Positions 8,995 to 17,879 are shown, numbered from the stretch's first letter. The stretch: 64,000 nt of DNA from Ruegeria conchae (GCF_000192475.1 NZ_AEYW01000001.1:124001-188000), one strand, 5' to 3'. Notes: generated by a model not told the origin, from the letters alone. Program-made: numbers and translations.

Positions 8995-9026
8995 ATAGTC
9001 GGCAAAAATCAAGCGAACTGACATGG

Positions 9027-9920
9027 ATGGTGAAAATGAAATACCTGGTGGGAGAGACTTCGGAAGGCACAGCGGTTTTTGCTGTAGACGGTGAAAACGC
9101 AGTGAATCTAACGGCTTTGGACCCTGCCGTCGGTTCGGATTTGATGGGTTTGATAGCCAAGCCTGAACTGGCCGACTCACTTGCCAGCAAAATTGACGCG
9201 GCAGACAGTGTGCCCGTGTCTTCCATCACTCCGGCATTGCCCGTTGCTGCTCCCGGAACGATCATTTGCATGGGGTTGAACTACACGGACCACATCAAGG
9301 AAGGCGGGTATGACATCCCGGAATATCCGACGCTGTTCATGCGCGGGAAGAATTCGATCATGGCGGCAGGGCAACCTATGGTACGGCCTGCCTGTTCCCA
9401 GAAGCTCGACTACGAAGCAGAACTTATGCTGATCGTTGGAAAACGCGGCCGCCATATCTCGGAGCAGGACGCACTGGGCTATGTCTTTGGCTACACTGTA
9501 TTCAACGATGGTTCGCTGCGGGACTATCAGCGCAAAACCGTTCAGTGGACGCCCGGCAAAAACTTTGATGATACGGGCGCGATTGGTCCATTTACCGTAA
9601 CGCCGGATGAGTTGCCCGAAGGGGCATCAGGTCTGAAGATCGAAAGCCGTGTGGGTGACGAAATCCTGCAAAGCTCGAACACGGCCAATATGATCTGGGG
9701 TGTCCGTCAGGTCATCGCGACGATTTCGGAATATACTACTCTGGAGCCGGGGGATCTGATTGCGCTGGGTACGCCGCCTGGTGTCGGACACGCCAAAAAG
9801 CCCAATCCCCGTTGGTTGAAGCCCGGCGAAACCGTTGAGGTCGAGATTGAAGGCATCGGAATCTGCGCCAGCCCAATCATTGATGAAAAGGACGCCAAGT
9901 CCAAGGTGGCTGCAGCATGA
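9027..9920 (+). CDS. Fumarylacetoacetate hydrolase family protein
   Basis: About 297 residues with the FAH fold: a short N-terminal domain, then IICMGLNYTDHIKEGG, the metal-binding KLDYEAELMLIVGK, GYTVFNDGSLRDYQ, KNFDDTGAIGPF, and the C-terminal ALGTPPGVGHAKKPNPRWLKPGE. These are typical of acylpyruvate hydrolase, 2-hydroxymuconate-type and ureidoglycolate lyase-like members. The start is uncertain: ATG at 9027 or 9036 (MKYLVGE), both without a strong ribosome site. First gene of the rightward operon; its stop overlaps the rutE-like start by 4 nt. It probably cleaves a C-C bond of a ring-fission product. Confidence 0.88.
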   Translation: MVKMKYLVGETSEGTAVFAVDGENAVNLTALDPAVGSDLMGLIAKPELADSLASKIDAADSVPVSSITPALPVAAPGTIICMGLNYTDHIKEGGYDIPEYPTLFMRGKNSIMAAGQPMVRPACSQKLDYEAELMLIVGKRGRHISEQDALGYVFGYTVFNDGSLRDYQRKTVQWTPGKNFDDTGAIGPFTVTPDELPEGASGLKIESRVGDEILQSSNTANMIWGVRQVIATISEYTTLEPGDLIALGTPPGVGHAKKPNPRWLKPGETVEVEIEGIGICASPIIDEKDAKSKVAAA

Positions 9921-10582
9921 GCGCACCAACCGGAGCAGAGCTGGAGGCACTTCGCGCCAAGGCGCAGCAAGATCACCGCGATCTGCGCGCGCGCATTCCA
10001 CGCTTGTCGGATGATGCGATCGCCTTGATCCTGCGCGAATCCAGATCGCACTACGCGTGGACCAACAAGCCTGTTTCTGACGACATACTTGAAGAGATCT
10101 ACGACATCACGATCAACGGCGCGACCAGCATGAATACGTTGCCCGCGCGCTTCGTTTTCGTGAAAAGTCCCGAAGGGAAAGAGCGGCTTGCAAAGTCTTT
10201 AAAGCCGAAGAATGTGCCAAAGATGATGGATGCTCCGGTCACGGCGATCATTGCCTATGACATGGACTTCTGGAAGGAACTGCCCTTTCTTTTCCCGCAC
10301 GAAGACCGTCGGCCATTGTTCGAAAACAAGCCCGAATACGTGGCAGACACGGCCTTTCGAAATGGCACGCTTCAGGGCGCTTACTTCATGATTGCGGCCC
10401 GGGCGGTCGGGTTGGACGTCGGCGCCATGTCAGGTTTTTCGAACAAGATCGTCAATGAGGAGTTCTTCGCGGGTACGACGCTCAAGTCCAATTTTCTTTG
10501 CAATCTGGGCTACGCGGATGAGACCGGATTGTTCCAGAAGCTTCCACGTTTTCCATTCGAAAAGGTTTGCTCTTATGCATGA
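9917..10582 (+). CDS. Nitroreductase-family malonic semialdehyde reductase (RutE-like)
   Basis: 221 residues closely patterned on RutE of E. coli: WTNKPVSDDILEEIYD, STLPAR-type stretch SMNTLPARFVFVKSPEGKERL, APVTAIIAYDMDFWKELP, FPHEDRRPLFE, GAYFMIAARAVGLDVGAMSGF and LKSNFLCNLGYAD. RutE reduces toxic malonic semialdehyde to 3-hydroxypropionate in pyrimidine breakdown. No other rut genes lie here. Because malonate genes are divergent from it, malonic semialdehyde may be a product of this pathway. It begins within the FAH gene's stop (ATGA overlap). Confidence 0.85.
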   Translation: MSAPTGAELEALRAKAQQDHRDLRARIPRLSDDAIALILRESRSHYAWTNKPVSDDILEEIYDITINGATSMNTLPARFVFVKSPEGKERLAKSLKPKNVPKMMDAPVTAIIAYDMDFWKELPFLFPHEDRRPLFENKPEYVADTAFRNGTLQGAYFMIAARAVGLDVGAMSGFSNKIVNEEFFAGTTLKSNFLCNLGYADETGLFQKLPRFPFEKVCSYA

Positions 10583-10594
10583 GGAGGTGACGCT

Positions 10595-11056
10595 GTGGCT
10601 ATGAAAGTGAAACCCGTTGTGACTTACCGCACGACAGCTCAATGCCCGACTCATGCGCGGACTGAGATACCAATTCGCGATCTTGATGTTGTTGTCGATG
10701 AACCCGTCGAACGCGGCGGGACAAATCTTGGTCCGTCTCCGACCGAAACCGCGATGGCAGCCCTAATCGCCTGTACGAATGTCATCGGACACAAGAACGC
10801 ACATCGGTTGGGAGTTGACCTCGGCAGCGTGACAATCGACGCGAAATGCAGGCTGGATCGGCGCGGTGTCCTGATGGAAGAGGAGATCGATGTTCCGTTT
10901 CCGGAAATCGAACTCACCGTGAATTGTGAGACACCCGCCAGTCAGGAGGAGCTGACACTCGTGGGCGAGGAGACAGCCAAGTATTGCGCTATTGCAAAAC
11001 TGTTTGAAGCGGCAGGCACGGACCTGACCGTCAACTGGGTCAAAACAAAAGAATAA
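10595..11056 (+). CDS. OsmC family protein
   Basis: 153 residues with the OsmC/Ohr fold: N-terminal strand region, GGTNLGPSPTETAMAALIACTNVIGHKNAHRLGVDL with the conserved cysteine on the central helix, then ELTVNCETPASQEEL and KYCAIAKLFEAAG carrying a second cysteine. OsmC proteins are thiol peroxidases for organic hydroperoxides. The GTG start at 10595 is favoured by AGGAGG seven bases upstream; an ATG at 10601 is in the same frame. Cotranscribed with the rutE-like gene. It may protect the pathway enzymes from peroxides or act on a pathway metabolite. Confidence 0.85.
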   Translation: MAMKVKPVVTYRTTAQCPTHARTEIPIRDLDVVVDEPVERGGTNLGPSPTETAMAALIACTNVIGHKNAHRLGVDLGSVTIDAKCRLDRRGVLMEEEIDVPFPEIELTVNCETPASQEELTLVGEETAKYCAIAKLFEAAGTDLTVNWVKTKE

Positions 11057-11089
11057 AGACAAAAGACCCAACTTTCTGGGAGGAGAGAA

Positions 11090-12163
11090 ATGAAAAACTG
11101 GACCAAACGCAGCCTAATGGGCGCTGCTCTGGCAGGCGTCATGGCAATGCCCGTCGCTGCAGAAGAGACCATCTCTGCCGTCGTAATTGATGGCTATCCC
11201 GACCGCGCGTTGTGGGTGAAAGAATTCACCAACTTCTTCATTCCAGAGGTGGATAAACGGCTGGGCGATTCCGGCAACTATAAAATGAACTGGCAAGAGA
11301 ACTACGGCGGTTCAATCGTTAAGCCGAAAGGCGTTCTGGAAGGGATTCAGCTTGGCCTTGGCGACATAGGTATCGTCACAACCATCTTTCATTCTTCTAA
11401 GCTGCCCAGCCAGGGTATTTCGGGATCGACACCCTTCGTGGCGTCGGACTCCCGTGCCGTGGCTAAGGCAGTGGATGAAATCGCGCGCGAATACCCTGCG
11501 ATGCAGAACGAGTTTGCCGCGCAGAACCAAGTTTATCTTGCTACCGGCGTTGTACTCGACACCTATCAAATCTTTTGCACGGAACCTGTTTCTTCGGTTG
11601 CCGATCTTGAAGGCCGCAAAATCGCGGGAGCAGGCCTGAACCTGCGTTATCTTGAAGGGATCAAGGATGCCGCCGGTGTACGCGGGGGACTAACCGATTT
11701 CTACAACATGCTTCAAACCGGCCTCGTCGATTGCGGCATGCTTTGGCCCGAAGCCGCAAAGACGTTTAAGATCGCGGAAGTAGCGCCGTACATGCTCAAG
11801 GCTGATCTGGGAGCAGTGAATTCCAAGACCATCACCGTCAATGCCGACTACTGGGCTAGCCTCCCGGACGAAGTCAAAGACGTGTTAAAGGCCGTCGCCA
11901 TCGACTACCGTGACCATGTCGCCGGCATCGCGATGGACCGCGCCGCTGCTTCGCGGGATGCGTATGTTGAAGCGGGTGGAACAATCGTTGAGGTTTCGGA
12001 CGAAGACCGTGCCGCTTGGGCAAACGCCATGCCGAATGTCGCGCAGGAATGGGCCGCGACGCTGAACGATAAAGGCGAGCAGGGCACAGAGATGCTGGCC
12101 GCTTATCTCGGCAAGCTTCAGGATGCCGGATTCACCGGTGTGCGTGACTGGACGGCTAAATAA
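11090..12163 (+). CDS. dctP: TRAP transporter substrate-binding protein (DctP family)
   Basis: A 357-residue periplasmic protein with a cleavable signal peptide (KRSLMGAALAGVMAMPVAAEE). The mature part has the two-lobed DctP layout, with GVLEGIQLGLGDIGIVTT, the SVADLEGRKIAG substrate-helix region, and YNMLQTGLVDCGML. GGGAGGAGAG precedes the ATG. It is followed by the small and large membrane subunits. The binding protein delivers an organic acid to the sodium-driven permease. Given the intradiol dioxygenase downstream, an aromatic or ring-cleavage acid is a reasonable guess. Confidence 0.9.
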   Translation: MKNWTKRSLMGAALAGVMAMPVAAEETISAVVIDGYPDRALWVKEFTNFFIPEVDKRLGDSGNYKMNWQENYGGSIVKPKGVLEGIQLGLGDIGIVTTIFHSSKLPSQGISGSTPFVASDSRAVAKAVDEIAREYPAMQNEFAAQNQVYLATGVVLDTYQIFCTEPVSSVADLEGRKIAGAGLNLRYLEGIKDAAGVRGGLTDFYNMLQTGLVDCGMLWPEAAKTFKIAEVAPYMLKADLGAVNSKTITVNADYWASLPDEVKDVLKAVAIDYRDHVAGIAMDRAAASRDAYVEAGGTIVEVSDEDRAAWANAMPNVAQEWAATLNDKGEQGTEMLAAYLGKLQDAGFTGVRDWTAK

Positions 12164-12194
12164 CCGGTTGGCGATCCACGAAAAGGGGCCTTTC

Positions 12195-12746
12195 ATGCTG
12201 AAGACCGCAGTTGCTGGCTTGTCTCGGGTCGCCAATTCGCTTGCAATCGCTGCCAACGCTTTGGGTACTATCGTTGTCCTTGCGTTGGTGGTCATTCTGA
12301 ATATTGACGTCATCGCGCGTGGCCTGTTTTCAGCCCCTCTGCGCGGGACCTACGAGATGGTCCAGTTTTCGGTCGTGATGATCGTTTTCTTGCAGTTGGC
12401 CGACGTCGTCAGAGTGGATCGGCTGACGCGCTCAGACGGGTTCCTGAACCTGCTGCACCATCGCCGCCCGGGTCTGACAGCCAGCCTGAGGCGCATCATC
12501 AACGCCATATCCGCAATCTTTATGGCTTTGATTGCGTATGTAACCTTCCCAGAATTTCTTCATATGTGGGAGACACAGGACTACTTCGGAGTACCCGGTC
12601 TTTTCACATTGCCATGGTGGCCGGTCAAACTGGTCATCGCGTGCGGTACTGCGCTTGCCTGCGTGATCTTCCTGCTTAAGGTCGTCACGGGGCAGGACCG
12701 CCCGCAGCTTGTCCGCACCCCTGAACATGACGAGGCCGCAGAATGA
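12195..12746 (+). CDS. dctQ: TRAP transporter small membrane subunit (DctQ)
   Basis: 183 residues with four predicted membrane helices and the family motif around NIDVIARGLFSAPLRGTYEMVQ, followed by a hydrophobic LADVVRVDRLTRSD segment. The ATG at 12195 is preceded by AAAAGGGG. Its stop overlaps the DctM start by 4 nt. DctQ forms a complex with DctM in the inner membrane and is required for transport. Confidence 0.88.
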   Translation: MLKTAVAGLSRVANSLAIAANALGTIVVLALVVILNIDVIARGLFSAPLRGTYEMVQFSVVMIVFLQLADVVRVDRLTRSDGFLNLLHHRRPGLTASLRRIINAISAIFMALIAYVTFPEFLHMWETQDYFGVPGLFTLPWWPVKLVIACGTALACVIFLLKVVTGQDRPQLVRTPEHDEAAE

Positions 12747-14047
12747 CGCCGATTGAGATTGGCCTGATCTCGGTCGTTGCCATCGTCTTTTTGATCTACG
12801 CAGGCGTCTACATTCCGATTGCTCTGGGTGTGGTCTCCTTCGTGTCGATCTGGCTGATGCGGGACAATTTCACACTGGCGCTCAACCTGCTGAAAGTGGC
12901 GGTTGGCGACAGCGCGATGGAATACAGTTTCGCGACCATACCGTTGTTTACCTTTATGGGACTTATCGTCTCAAAGGCCGGGTTAGGCAGGGATATCTAC
13001 GAAGTTATGACCATGCGGTTTCGCAAGGTCAAAGGTGGTATCGGAATGGCGACCGTCGGGGCAAATGCCGTGTTTGCGGCCGTTACCGGGTCGTCCATTG
13101 CGTCCGCATCAGTGTTCACCAAGGTCTCGGTCCCGCAGATGATGGCGCAGGCATATAATCCACGTTTTGCGGTTGGGGTTGTGGCCGGGTCGTCGGTTTT
13201 GGGGATGATTATTCCGCCCTCGGCGATGCTGATCATCTATTCCTTTGTCGCCGAACAGTCCGTAGGGGACATGTTTCTGGCGGGAGTAATACCCGGTATC
13301 ATGCTGGCGATAGCCTATGTGGGCGCGATCTGGTTGATGGGCCGTTTTACACCTGCATTTGTGGGCGGCCGGGTCGTCGAAGACACCGAATGGATGTCCG
13401 GGCGCGAGATTGCATCCAAGACCCTGCCCACATTGTTCATTATCACGGTAGTGCTCGGTGGCATTTACACAGGATGGCTAACCGCTGTCGAGGCGGGTGC
13501 CGCCGGGGCACTGGTTGCGCTCGTGATCGCAGTCGTACGCAAGTCCATGACACCAAGAGCGTTCTGGGACGCTTTGCTGGAAACCGGTCACATTACAGCG
13601 GCGATCTTGTTCCTGATTACGGCGGCTTCGATCTATAGTCGCATGCTGGGGCTGGCCGGGCTGCCCAATCAGTTGCAGGATTTGCTCGCGGGAAATTCCG
13701 CGTCCTTTTGGTCGATCATGCTGCTCTACGTTCTCTTGATGCTTTTTCTGGGAACTTTGCTCGATACGGCGTCCATCATTCTGATCGTCGTCCCGCTGTT
13801 CCTGCCCATGGCCGAAGCCCTGGACATGTCGTTGATCTGGTTTGGCATAATCACTGTGGTCGGCGCCGAAATCGGGCTTTTGACCCCGCCTTTGGGCATA
13901 TCTTGCTTCGTCATCAAATCGACGATCAACGATGACCGAATATCGCTCAAGGATGTGTTTATGGGCGCACTTCCCTTTGCGTTCGTGATGCTGATCGTTC
14001 TGTTTATTCTGATCGAGTTCCCGATCCTCAGCCTTGCCCTGATTTAA
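12743..14047 (+). CDS. dctM: TRAP transporter large permease subunit (DctM)
   Basis: A 434-residue polytopic membrane protein of the usual DctM length, with about twelve hydrophobic segments, the early EYSFATIPLFTFMGL region, AVTGSSIASASVFTKVSVP, SVLGMIIPPSAMLIIYSF and the repeat-half counterpart GAEIGLLTPPLGISCFVIK. These are the gating and ion-binding elements of the family. It is coupled to dctQ by a 4-nt overlap and is followed 10 bp later by the intradiol dioxygenase gene, which ties transport to ring cleavage. Confidence 0.92.
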   Translation: MTPIEIGLISVVAIVFLIYAGVYIPIALGVVSFVSIWLMRDNFTLALNLLKVAVGDSAMEYSFATIPLFTFMGLIVSKAGLGRDIYEVMTMRFRKVKGGIGMATVGANAVFAAVTGSSIASASVFTKVSVPQMMAQAYNPRFAVGVVAGSSVLGMIIPPSAMLIIYSFVAEQSVGDMFLAGVIPGIMLAIAYVGAIWLMGRFTPAFVGGRVVEDTEWMSGREIASKTLPTLFIITVVLGGIYTGWLTAVEAGAAGALVALVIAVVRKSMTPRAFWDALLETGHITAAILFLITAASIYSRMLGLAGLPNQLQDLLAGNSASFWSIMLLYVLLMLFLGTLLDTASIILIVVPLFLPMAEALDMSLIWFGIITVVGAEIGLLTPPLGISCFVIKSTINDDRISLKDVFMGALPFAFVMLIVLFILIEFPILSLALI

Positions 14048-14057
14048 GGAGGCCCAG

Positions 14058-14924
14058 ATGCGCTCTGTCACCAAAGACAATATCACCGACGTGTTCATGG
14101 GATACCTGTCCAAGGACACCGATCCGCGGATGAGAGAAATCATGGGGTCTCTGGTCAAACACCTCCACGACTTCGCGCGAGAAACCAACTTGACACATGA
14201 CGAATGGCGCGCCGGGATTGCGTTTCTGGAGGGATGCGCTGCCGTGGAATCAGAGGACAGGCATGAGTTCGTGCTCGCCTCGGATGTGCTGGGCCTGTCG
14301 TCATTGGTGGACATGTTGCATTCAAGTTCTGATGCAACAAGTTCGTCCGTACTTGGCCCTTTCCATGTCTCTGGCGCGCCGCCTCTGCCATTCGGCGGGG
14401 ATATGAAGCGCCACTACGGTGGGCCTGTGCTGCTTGCTGAAGGCGTGATCCGGGACATCGATGGTAATCCGATTTCCGGTGCTGAGCTGGATATCTGGCA
14501 AACCGCACCGAATGGAATGTATGCAAGCCAGGACGAAGAACAGGACACCTATTCTTTTCACGGCCTGATGACTACCGGTGACGACGGTAAGTATGCATTC
14601 ACGACCGTCAAGCCAGTTGAATACACGGTACCGTCAGATGGGCCGGTCGGGGATATCCTGCGCGCCTGCGGCCGCCATCCCTGGCGACCTTCGCACCTGC
14701 ACTATATCGTCAAAGCTCCTGGCTTCCGTTCTTTGGTCACTGAGATTTTCCCCGACGACGATCCTTATTTGGATCAGGATACAGTGTTTGGTGTTCGGGA
14801 TGATCTGGTGATGACCTATATTGAAAGGCCAGTTTCAGAATTTCCTGATGGCATGGAGCTTTCTGGTAAGATCACTGAACCTTTCTTGCACGTGAAGTTC
14901 GATGTGAAGCTTGCCAAAGTCTGA
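14058..14924 (+). CDS. Intradiol ring-cleavage dioxygenase (hydroxyquinol/catechol type)
   Basis: 288 residues: an N-terminal helical dioxygenase_N domain (residues 15-100) and a C-terminal beta-sandwich catalytic domain. SATSSSVLGPFHVS-like SSSVLGPF, GAELDIWQTAPNGMYASQD, DGKYAFTTVKPVEYTVPSDG and HPWRPSHLHYIVKAPGF show the two iron-binding tyrosines (NGMY, GKY) and two histidines (PSHLH) of the family. The RHPWRPxHxH and PYLDxDxVFGV patterns are closest to hydroxyquinol 1,2-dioxygenases. It would open a hydroxylated catechol between the two hydroxyls. GGAGG precedes the start. Its exact substrate is inferred, not shown. Confidence 0.9.
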   Translation: MRSVTKDNITDVFMGYLSKDTDPRMREIMGSLVKHLHDFARETNLTHDEWRAGIAFLEGCAAVESEDRHEFVLASDVLGLSSLVDMLHSSSDATSSSVLGPFHVSGAPPLPFGGDMKRHYGGPVLLAEGVIRDIDGNPISGAELDIWQTAPNGMYASQDEEQDTYSFHGLMTTGDDGKYAFTTVKPVEYTVPSDGPVGDILRACGRHPWRPSHLHYIVKAPGFRSLVTEIFPDDDPYLDQDTVFGVRDDLVMTYIERPVSEFPDGMELSGKITEPFLHVKFDVKLAKV

Positions 14925-14945
14925 ACGATATTGAGGAGGCTTGAG

Positions 14946-15752
14946 GTGCTGAAACATATCTTCATATTTGGTGCCGCGCTGATTTGCAGTAGTGCTATCG
15001 CAGAAGAGCGCCCGATCTTTGACGCGCATATTCATTACAGCCACGATGCCGTCAAACTGGTTCCTCCCGAACAGGTGGCCAAAATCCTTCGAGATGCGGG
15101 CGTTCGTAAAGCCCTGGTCTCCAGCTCTGATGACAATGGTACTCAGCTGTTGTTGGCCGCGGCACCGGACATTGTTGTTCCGGCACTGCGCCCTTACCGG
15201 CGTCGCGGTGAAATCAACACCTGGATGCACGATGAAACCGTAATCGAGTATCTGGAAGCAAATCTGGCAATGAACAAGTACGAAGCCATCGGTGAGTTTC
15301 ACGCTTACGGCGACGATATCAAAACGCCGGTCATCCAACGTATGATTGCACTAGCCAAAGAGCGGAACCTCATCCTGCATCACCATGGTGATCGAGAGGC
15401 AGTTGACCTGATCTTCGAAACCTGGCCGGAGGCTCGGGTCTTGTGGGCGCACTCTGGCTTTGATGATCCGGCGAGTGTTGTTGACGCGCTGGACACCTAT
15501 CCCAGGCTTTGGGCCGATTTGGCGTTTCGTTCCGACATGACCTCACGAGGCCGTATCGACCCGGATTGGAAGGCGGCTTTCGAAGCCCATCCGGATCGTT
15601 TCATGGTCGGTACGGATACATTTGCGCCGGAACGTTGGTATTACGTAGGACCTCATGCCGATTTTTCGCGTGAATGGTTGGATTTGCTGCCGGACCAGAT
15701 TGCGGACAACATCGCCTATGCCAATGCCGAACGTTTGCTGGCATCAGAATGA
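14946..15752 (+). CDS. Exported amidohydrolase-2 family protein
   Basis: 268 residues beginning at a GTG at 14946 with GAGGAGG six bases upstream. A clear signal peptide (FIFGAALICSSAIAEE) is followed by a TIM-barrel metal hydrolase: IFDAHIHYSHD gives the first HxH, LHHHGDREAVDL a further histidine, VLWAHSGFDDP another, and FMVGTDTFAPERWY the late aspartate. Amidohydrolase-2 members include decarboxylases and lactonases of aromatic pathways, but those are usually cytoplasmic; a periplasmic one is unusual. Coupled to the next gene by an ATGA overlap. Confidence 0.82.
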   Translation: MLKHIFIFGAALICSSAIAEERPIFDAHIHYSHDAVKLVPPEQVAKILRDAGVRKALVSSSDDNGTQLLLAAAPDIVVPALRPYRRRGEINTWMHDETVIEYLEANLAMNKYEAIGEFHAYGDDIKTPVIQRMIALAKERNLILHHHGDREAVDLIFETWPEARVLWAHSGFDDPASVVDALDTYPRLWADLAFRSDMTSRGRIDPDWKAAFEAHPDRFMVGTDTFAPERWYYVGPHADFSREWLDLLPDQIADNIAYANAERLLASE

Positions 15753-16126
15753 TCCGCTGCGCTGTCTGGTTTCTGATTTGGTCCAGCGCGGCTTTTGCTT
15801 GTGACGTAACTGGGCAACGTGTGAATTCGGAAGTTCAAAACGCACCCGAGGTTTATCTGTCTGTTGATGAAATTCCGTTGGCTCAACCGTTTTCCTTGCT
15901 GGTTTCAGTTTGTAGTGAAACTGCCGTGGGCCAAATGCGCGTGGATGCAATCATGCCCGCTCATCAACACGGTATGAACTATACCCCCAAGGTTACCGCG
16001 TTGGACGGTAGAACGTTCCGCGTTGATGATATGCTGTTTCACATGCCGGGTTTGTGGGAGCTGCAGGTTGATGTCGACATCAATGATCAATCAATTTTCT
16101 ACACGTCAAAAATTGCGTTGAAATGA
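15749..16126 (+). CDS. Small exported FixH/YtkA-like protein
   Basis: 125 residues with a short signal peptide (AVWFLIWSSAAFACD) and an immunoglobulin-like beta domain. The stretch MRVDAIMPAHQHGMNY is rich in His and Met, as in YtkA/FixH-like and copper-binding periplasmic proteins. The two overlaps with its neighbours (4 nt each side) show that the amidohydrolase, this protein and the di-heme protein form one translational unit. It may deliver metal or act as a partner of the di-heme protein. Function unknown. Confidence 0.7.
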   Translation: MIRCAVWFLIWSSAAFACDVTGQRVNSEVQNAPEVYLSVDEIPLAQPFSLLVSVCSETAVGQMRVDAIMPAHQHGMNYTPKVTALDGRTFRVDDMLFHMPGLWELQVDVDINDQSIFYTSKIALK

Positions 16127-17250
16127 AGCTGTGGATGACTGCGGCGCTAATGGTCCTGACCGGCGCAGTGCGTGCCGAAGTCTTGCTGTCTGCTGACGAA
16201 ATTGAACAAACGCTGACTTTTGGACCGTGGCCACCATCCTTCCAGTCGGACCCAAGCAATAGGGTTTCCAAAGACACCCGATCGATCCAGCTCGGACAGG
16301 CTTTTTTCAACGATCCGGTGTTGTCGGTCGACGGTGCATTTTCGTGCGCCAGTTGTCATGATCCTGAACAGGCCTTTACAACGCCGGAAGCCCGAGCGCT
16401 CGGCCGTGTTCTGTTAGATCGAAACACACCATCACTACGGAACCTTGCCGGACTCCGTTGGTATGGGTGGGGTGGAAAGAGCGACAATTTTTGGGCGGCA
16501 AGCCTGCATCCGATCATCGAAGAGCATGAGATGGCGCATAGTCCCGAAAGTCTGAAAACAGCAATCTCAGAAAGTGCTTACATTGATGACTTTGAAGCAA
16601 TATTTGGCGATATCCAGGATCAAGGTCCAGAACATGCTCTGGTAAACACTGCAAAAGTCCTTTCGGCTTACTTGGAAACTTTAGCTACCGACCGGACTCA
16701 GTTCGACGATTTTCGCGATGCCTTGGAGGATCAAGATTTTGCAGCGGCCGCGTACTACCCCGAAGCAGCCCAGCGAGGTCTTCAGCTGTTTTTAGGGCGC
16801 GGGAATTGCGTGTTTTGCCACAACGGCCCGAGGTTTTCCAACAATGAGTTCCACGATGCCGGTGTACCATATTTTCTGAATGAAACCGAGGTTGACGAAG
16901 GTCGGTTTGGTGGATTGAACTTTTTGCTCTCAAGCCCCTATACACTGGACGGCGTCTGGAATGACGATCCGGACAAGCAAGGTGCTTGGGCCGTTCGAAA
17001 TGTACGCCGGAGCCACGCTGATTTTGGAACCTTCCGCACGCCCAGCCTGCGTGGGGTGGCTGAAACCGCACCGTACATGCATGACGGCAGCCTAGGGGAT
17101 CTGAACGCTGTGATCCGGCATTACAGCAAAATCAATACGGAAAGGCTGCACGCCGACGGTGAAGCCATTCTCTCGCAATTGAATTTGTCTGAGCAAGAGA
17201 TTGAAGACTTAGTTGCGTTTTTGATGACGCTGTCCAAGGCACCTTACTAA
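16123..17250 (+). CDS. Di-heme cytochrome c peroxidase / MauG-like protein
   Basis: A 375-residue periplasmic protein with a signal peptide (AALMVLTGAVRAE) and two c-type heme sites, CASCH at residues 75-79 and CVFCH at 229-233. The family layout is complete: LGQAFFNDPVLS, NTPSLRNLAG, LHPIIEEHEM, FRTPSLRGVAETAPYMHDG with the distal ligand region, and a helical end. Members either reduce hydrogen peroxide or, like MauG, carry out oxidations on protein or small substrates. Last gene of the rightward operon; beside a ring-cleavage dioxygenase an oxidative role is possible. Confidence 0.88.
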   Translation: MKLWMTAALMVLTGAVRAEVLLSADEIEQTLTFGPWPPSFQSDPSNRVSKDTRSIQLGQAFFNDPVLSVDGAFSCASCHDPEQAFTTPEARALGRVLLDRNTPSLRNLAGLRWYGWGGKSDNFWAASLHPIIEEHEMAHSPESLKTAISESAYIDDFEAIFGDIQDQGPEHALVNTAKVLSAYLETLATDRTQFDDFRDALEDQDFAAAAYYPEAAQRGLQLFLGRGNCVFCHNGPRFSNNEFHDAGVPYFLNETEVDEGRFGGLNFLLSSPYTLDGVWNDDPDKQGAWAVRNVRRSHADFGTFRTPSLRGVAETAPYMHDGSLGDLNAVIRHYSKINTERLHADGEAILSQLNLSEQEIEDLVAFLMTLSKAPY

Positions 17251-17640
17251 AGCGTTTGTATTTAGTGTCCGGGAATGGGCAATTTGGCATGCTGATTCGG
17301 CGGCTATCGTTAGCAGTGCCGATGAGGGGGTTCTGCTCGCTCTGGGTCAGAAATGGATGACGTGATCGGCCGATTTGTTGAGGTTTTGGATGTCGATTGA
17401 GTCAAGTATCAGTGACGTTCCACAGTACTTGTTGAACGTCACAAGAACCTGACCCAACCGTCGCAGTTGGACCAGAAACGAGGTGAACGATCGACATCGG
17501 ATGGCACCCCCAAATCAATAACTCGTTGAGCACGAAGTAGACCCAGAGCTGCAAATCAGTTGCTGAAAGAGGAATTTGGTGCCGCTTTTTTAGCTAGAAC
17601 TCAGTCGTGACAACTCGGCCCGAAGCGGTCTTCCGACTAC

Positions 17641-17793
17641 GGTAATATCATCGCCTCCCCTTGCCTTGAGCCGCAAAAAGGTATTCTGTCGCTTGAGGGG
17701 CGTCCCGGCCTTGGTTTTGAACTCGACTTTGATGCCGTGGCCAGGGCGGCCGATGCACACCGTGCATATGCCAAGGCACAGGGCGGAGCCTGA
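17641..17793 (+). pseudogene. C-terminal fragment of an enolase-superfamily (mandelate racemase-like) gene
   Basis: An open plus-strand frame of 50 codons ends at TGA 17791-17793. Its sequence GILSLEGRPGLGFELD followed by DAVARAADAHRAYA resembles the extreme C-terminus of mandelate racemase/galactonate dehydratase-like enzymes, where PGLGxExD precedes the end. No start codon, catalytic barrel or ribosome site exists upstream. It looks like the relic of a deleted gene. The similarity is short, so the call is tentative. Confidence 0.4.
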
Positions 17794-17879
17794 ACATGCC
17801 TCAGATCAGCACCACAGAGCTGGAAACCCTGGCCTGCGCCTAGCCGACCTTCGTCCTGCATTCTCAATGCTGCGCCAGC

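Noticed and set aside
9917..10582. A pyrimidine (rut) degradation operon
   Set aside because: Only the RutE-like reductase is present; rutA, B, C, D and F are not found nearby.
13478..14314. 278-codon minus-strand frame
   Set aside because: Antisense to dctM and the dioxygenase gene; rich in Gln, Arg and His, typical of a shadow frame.
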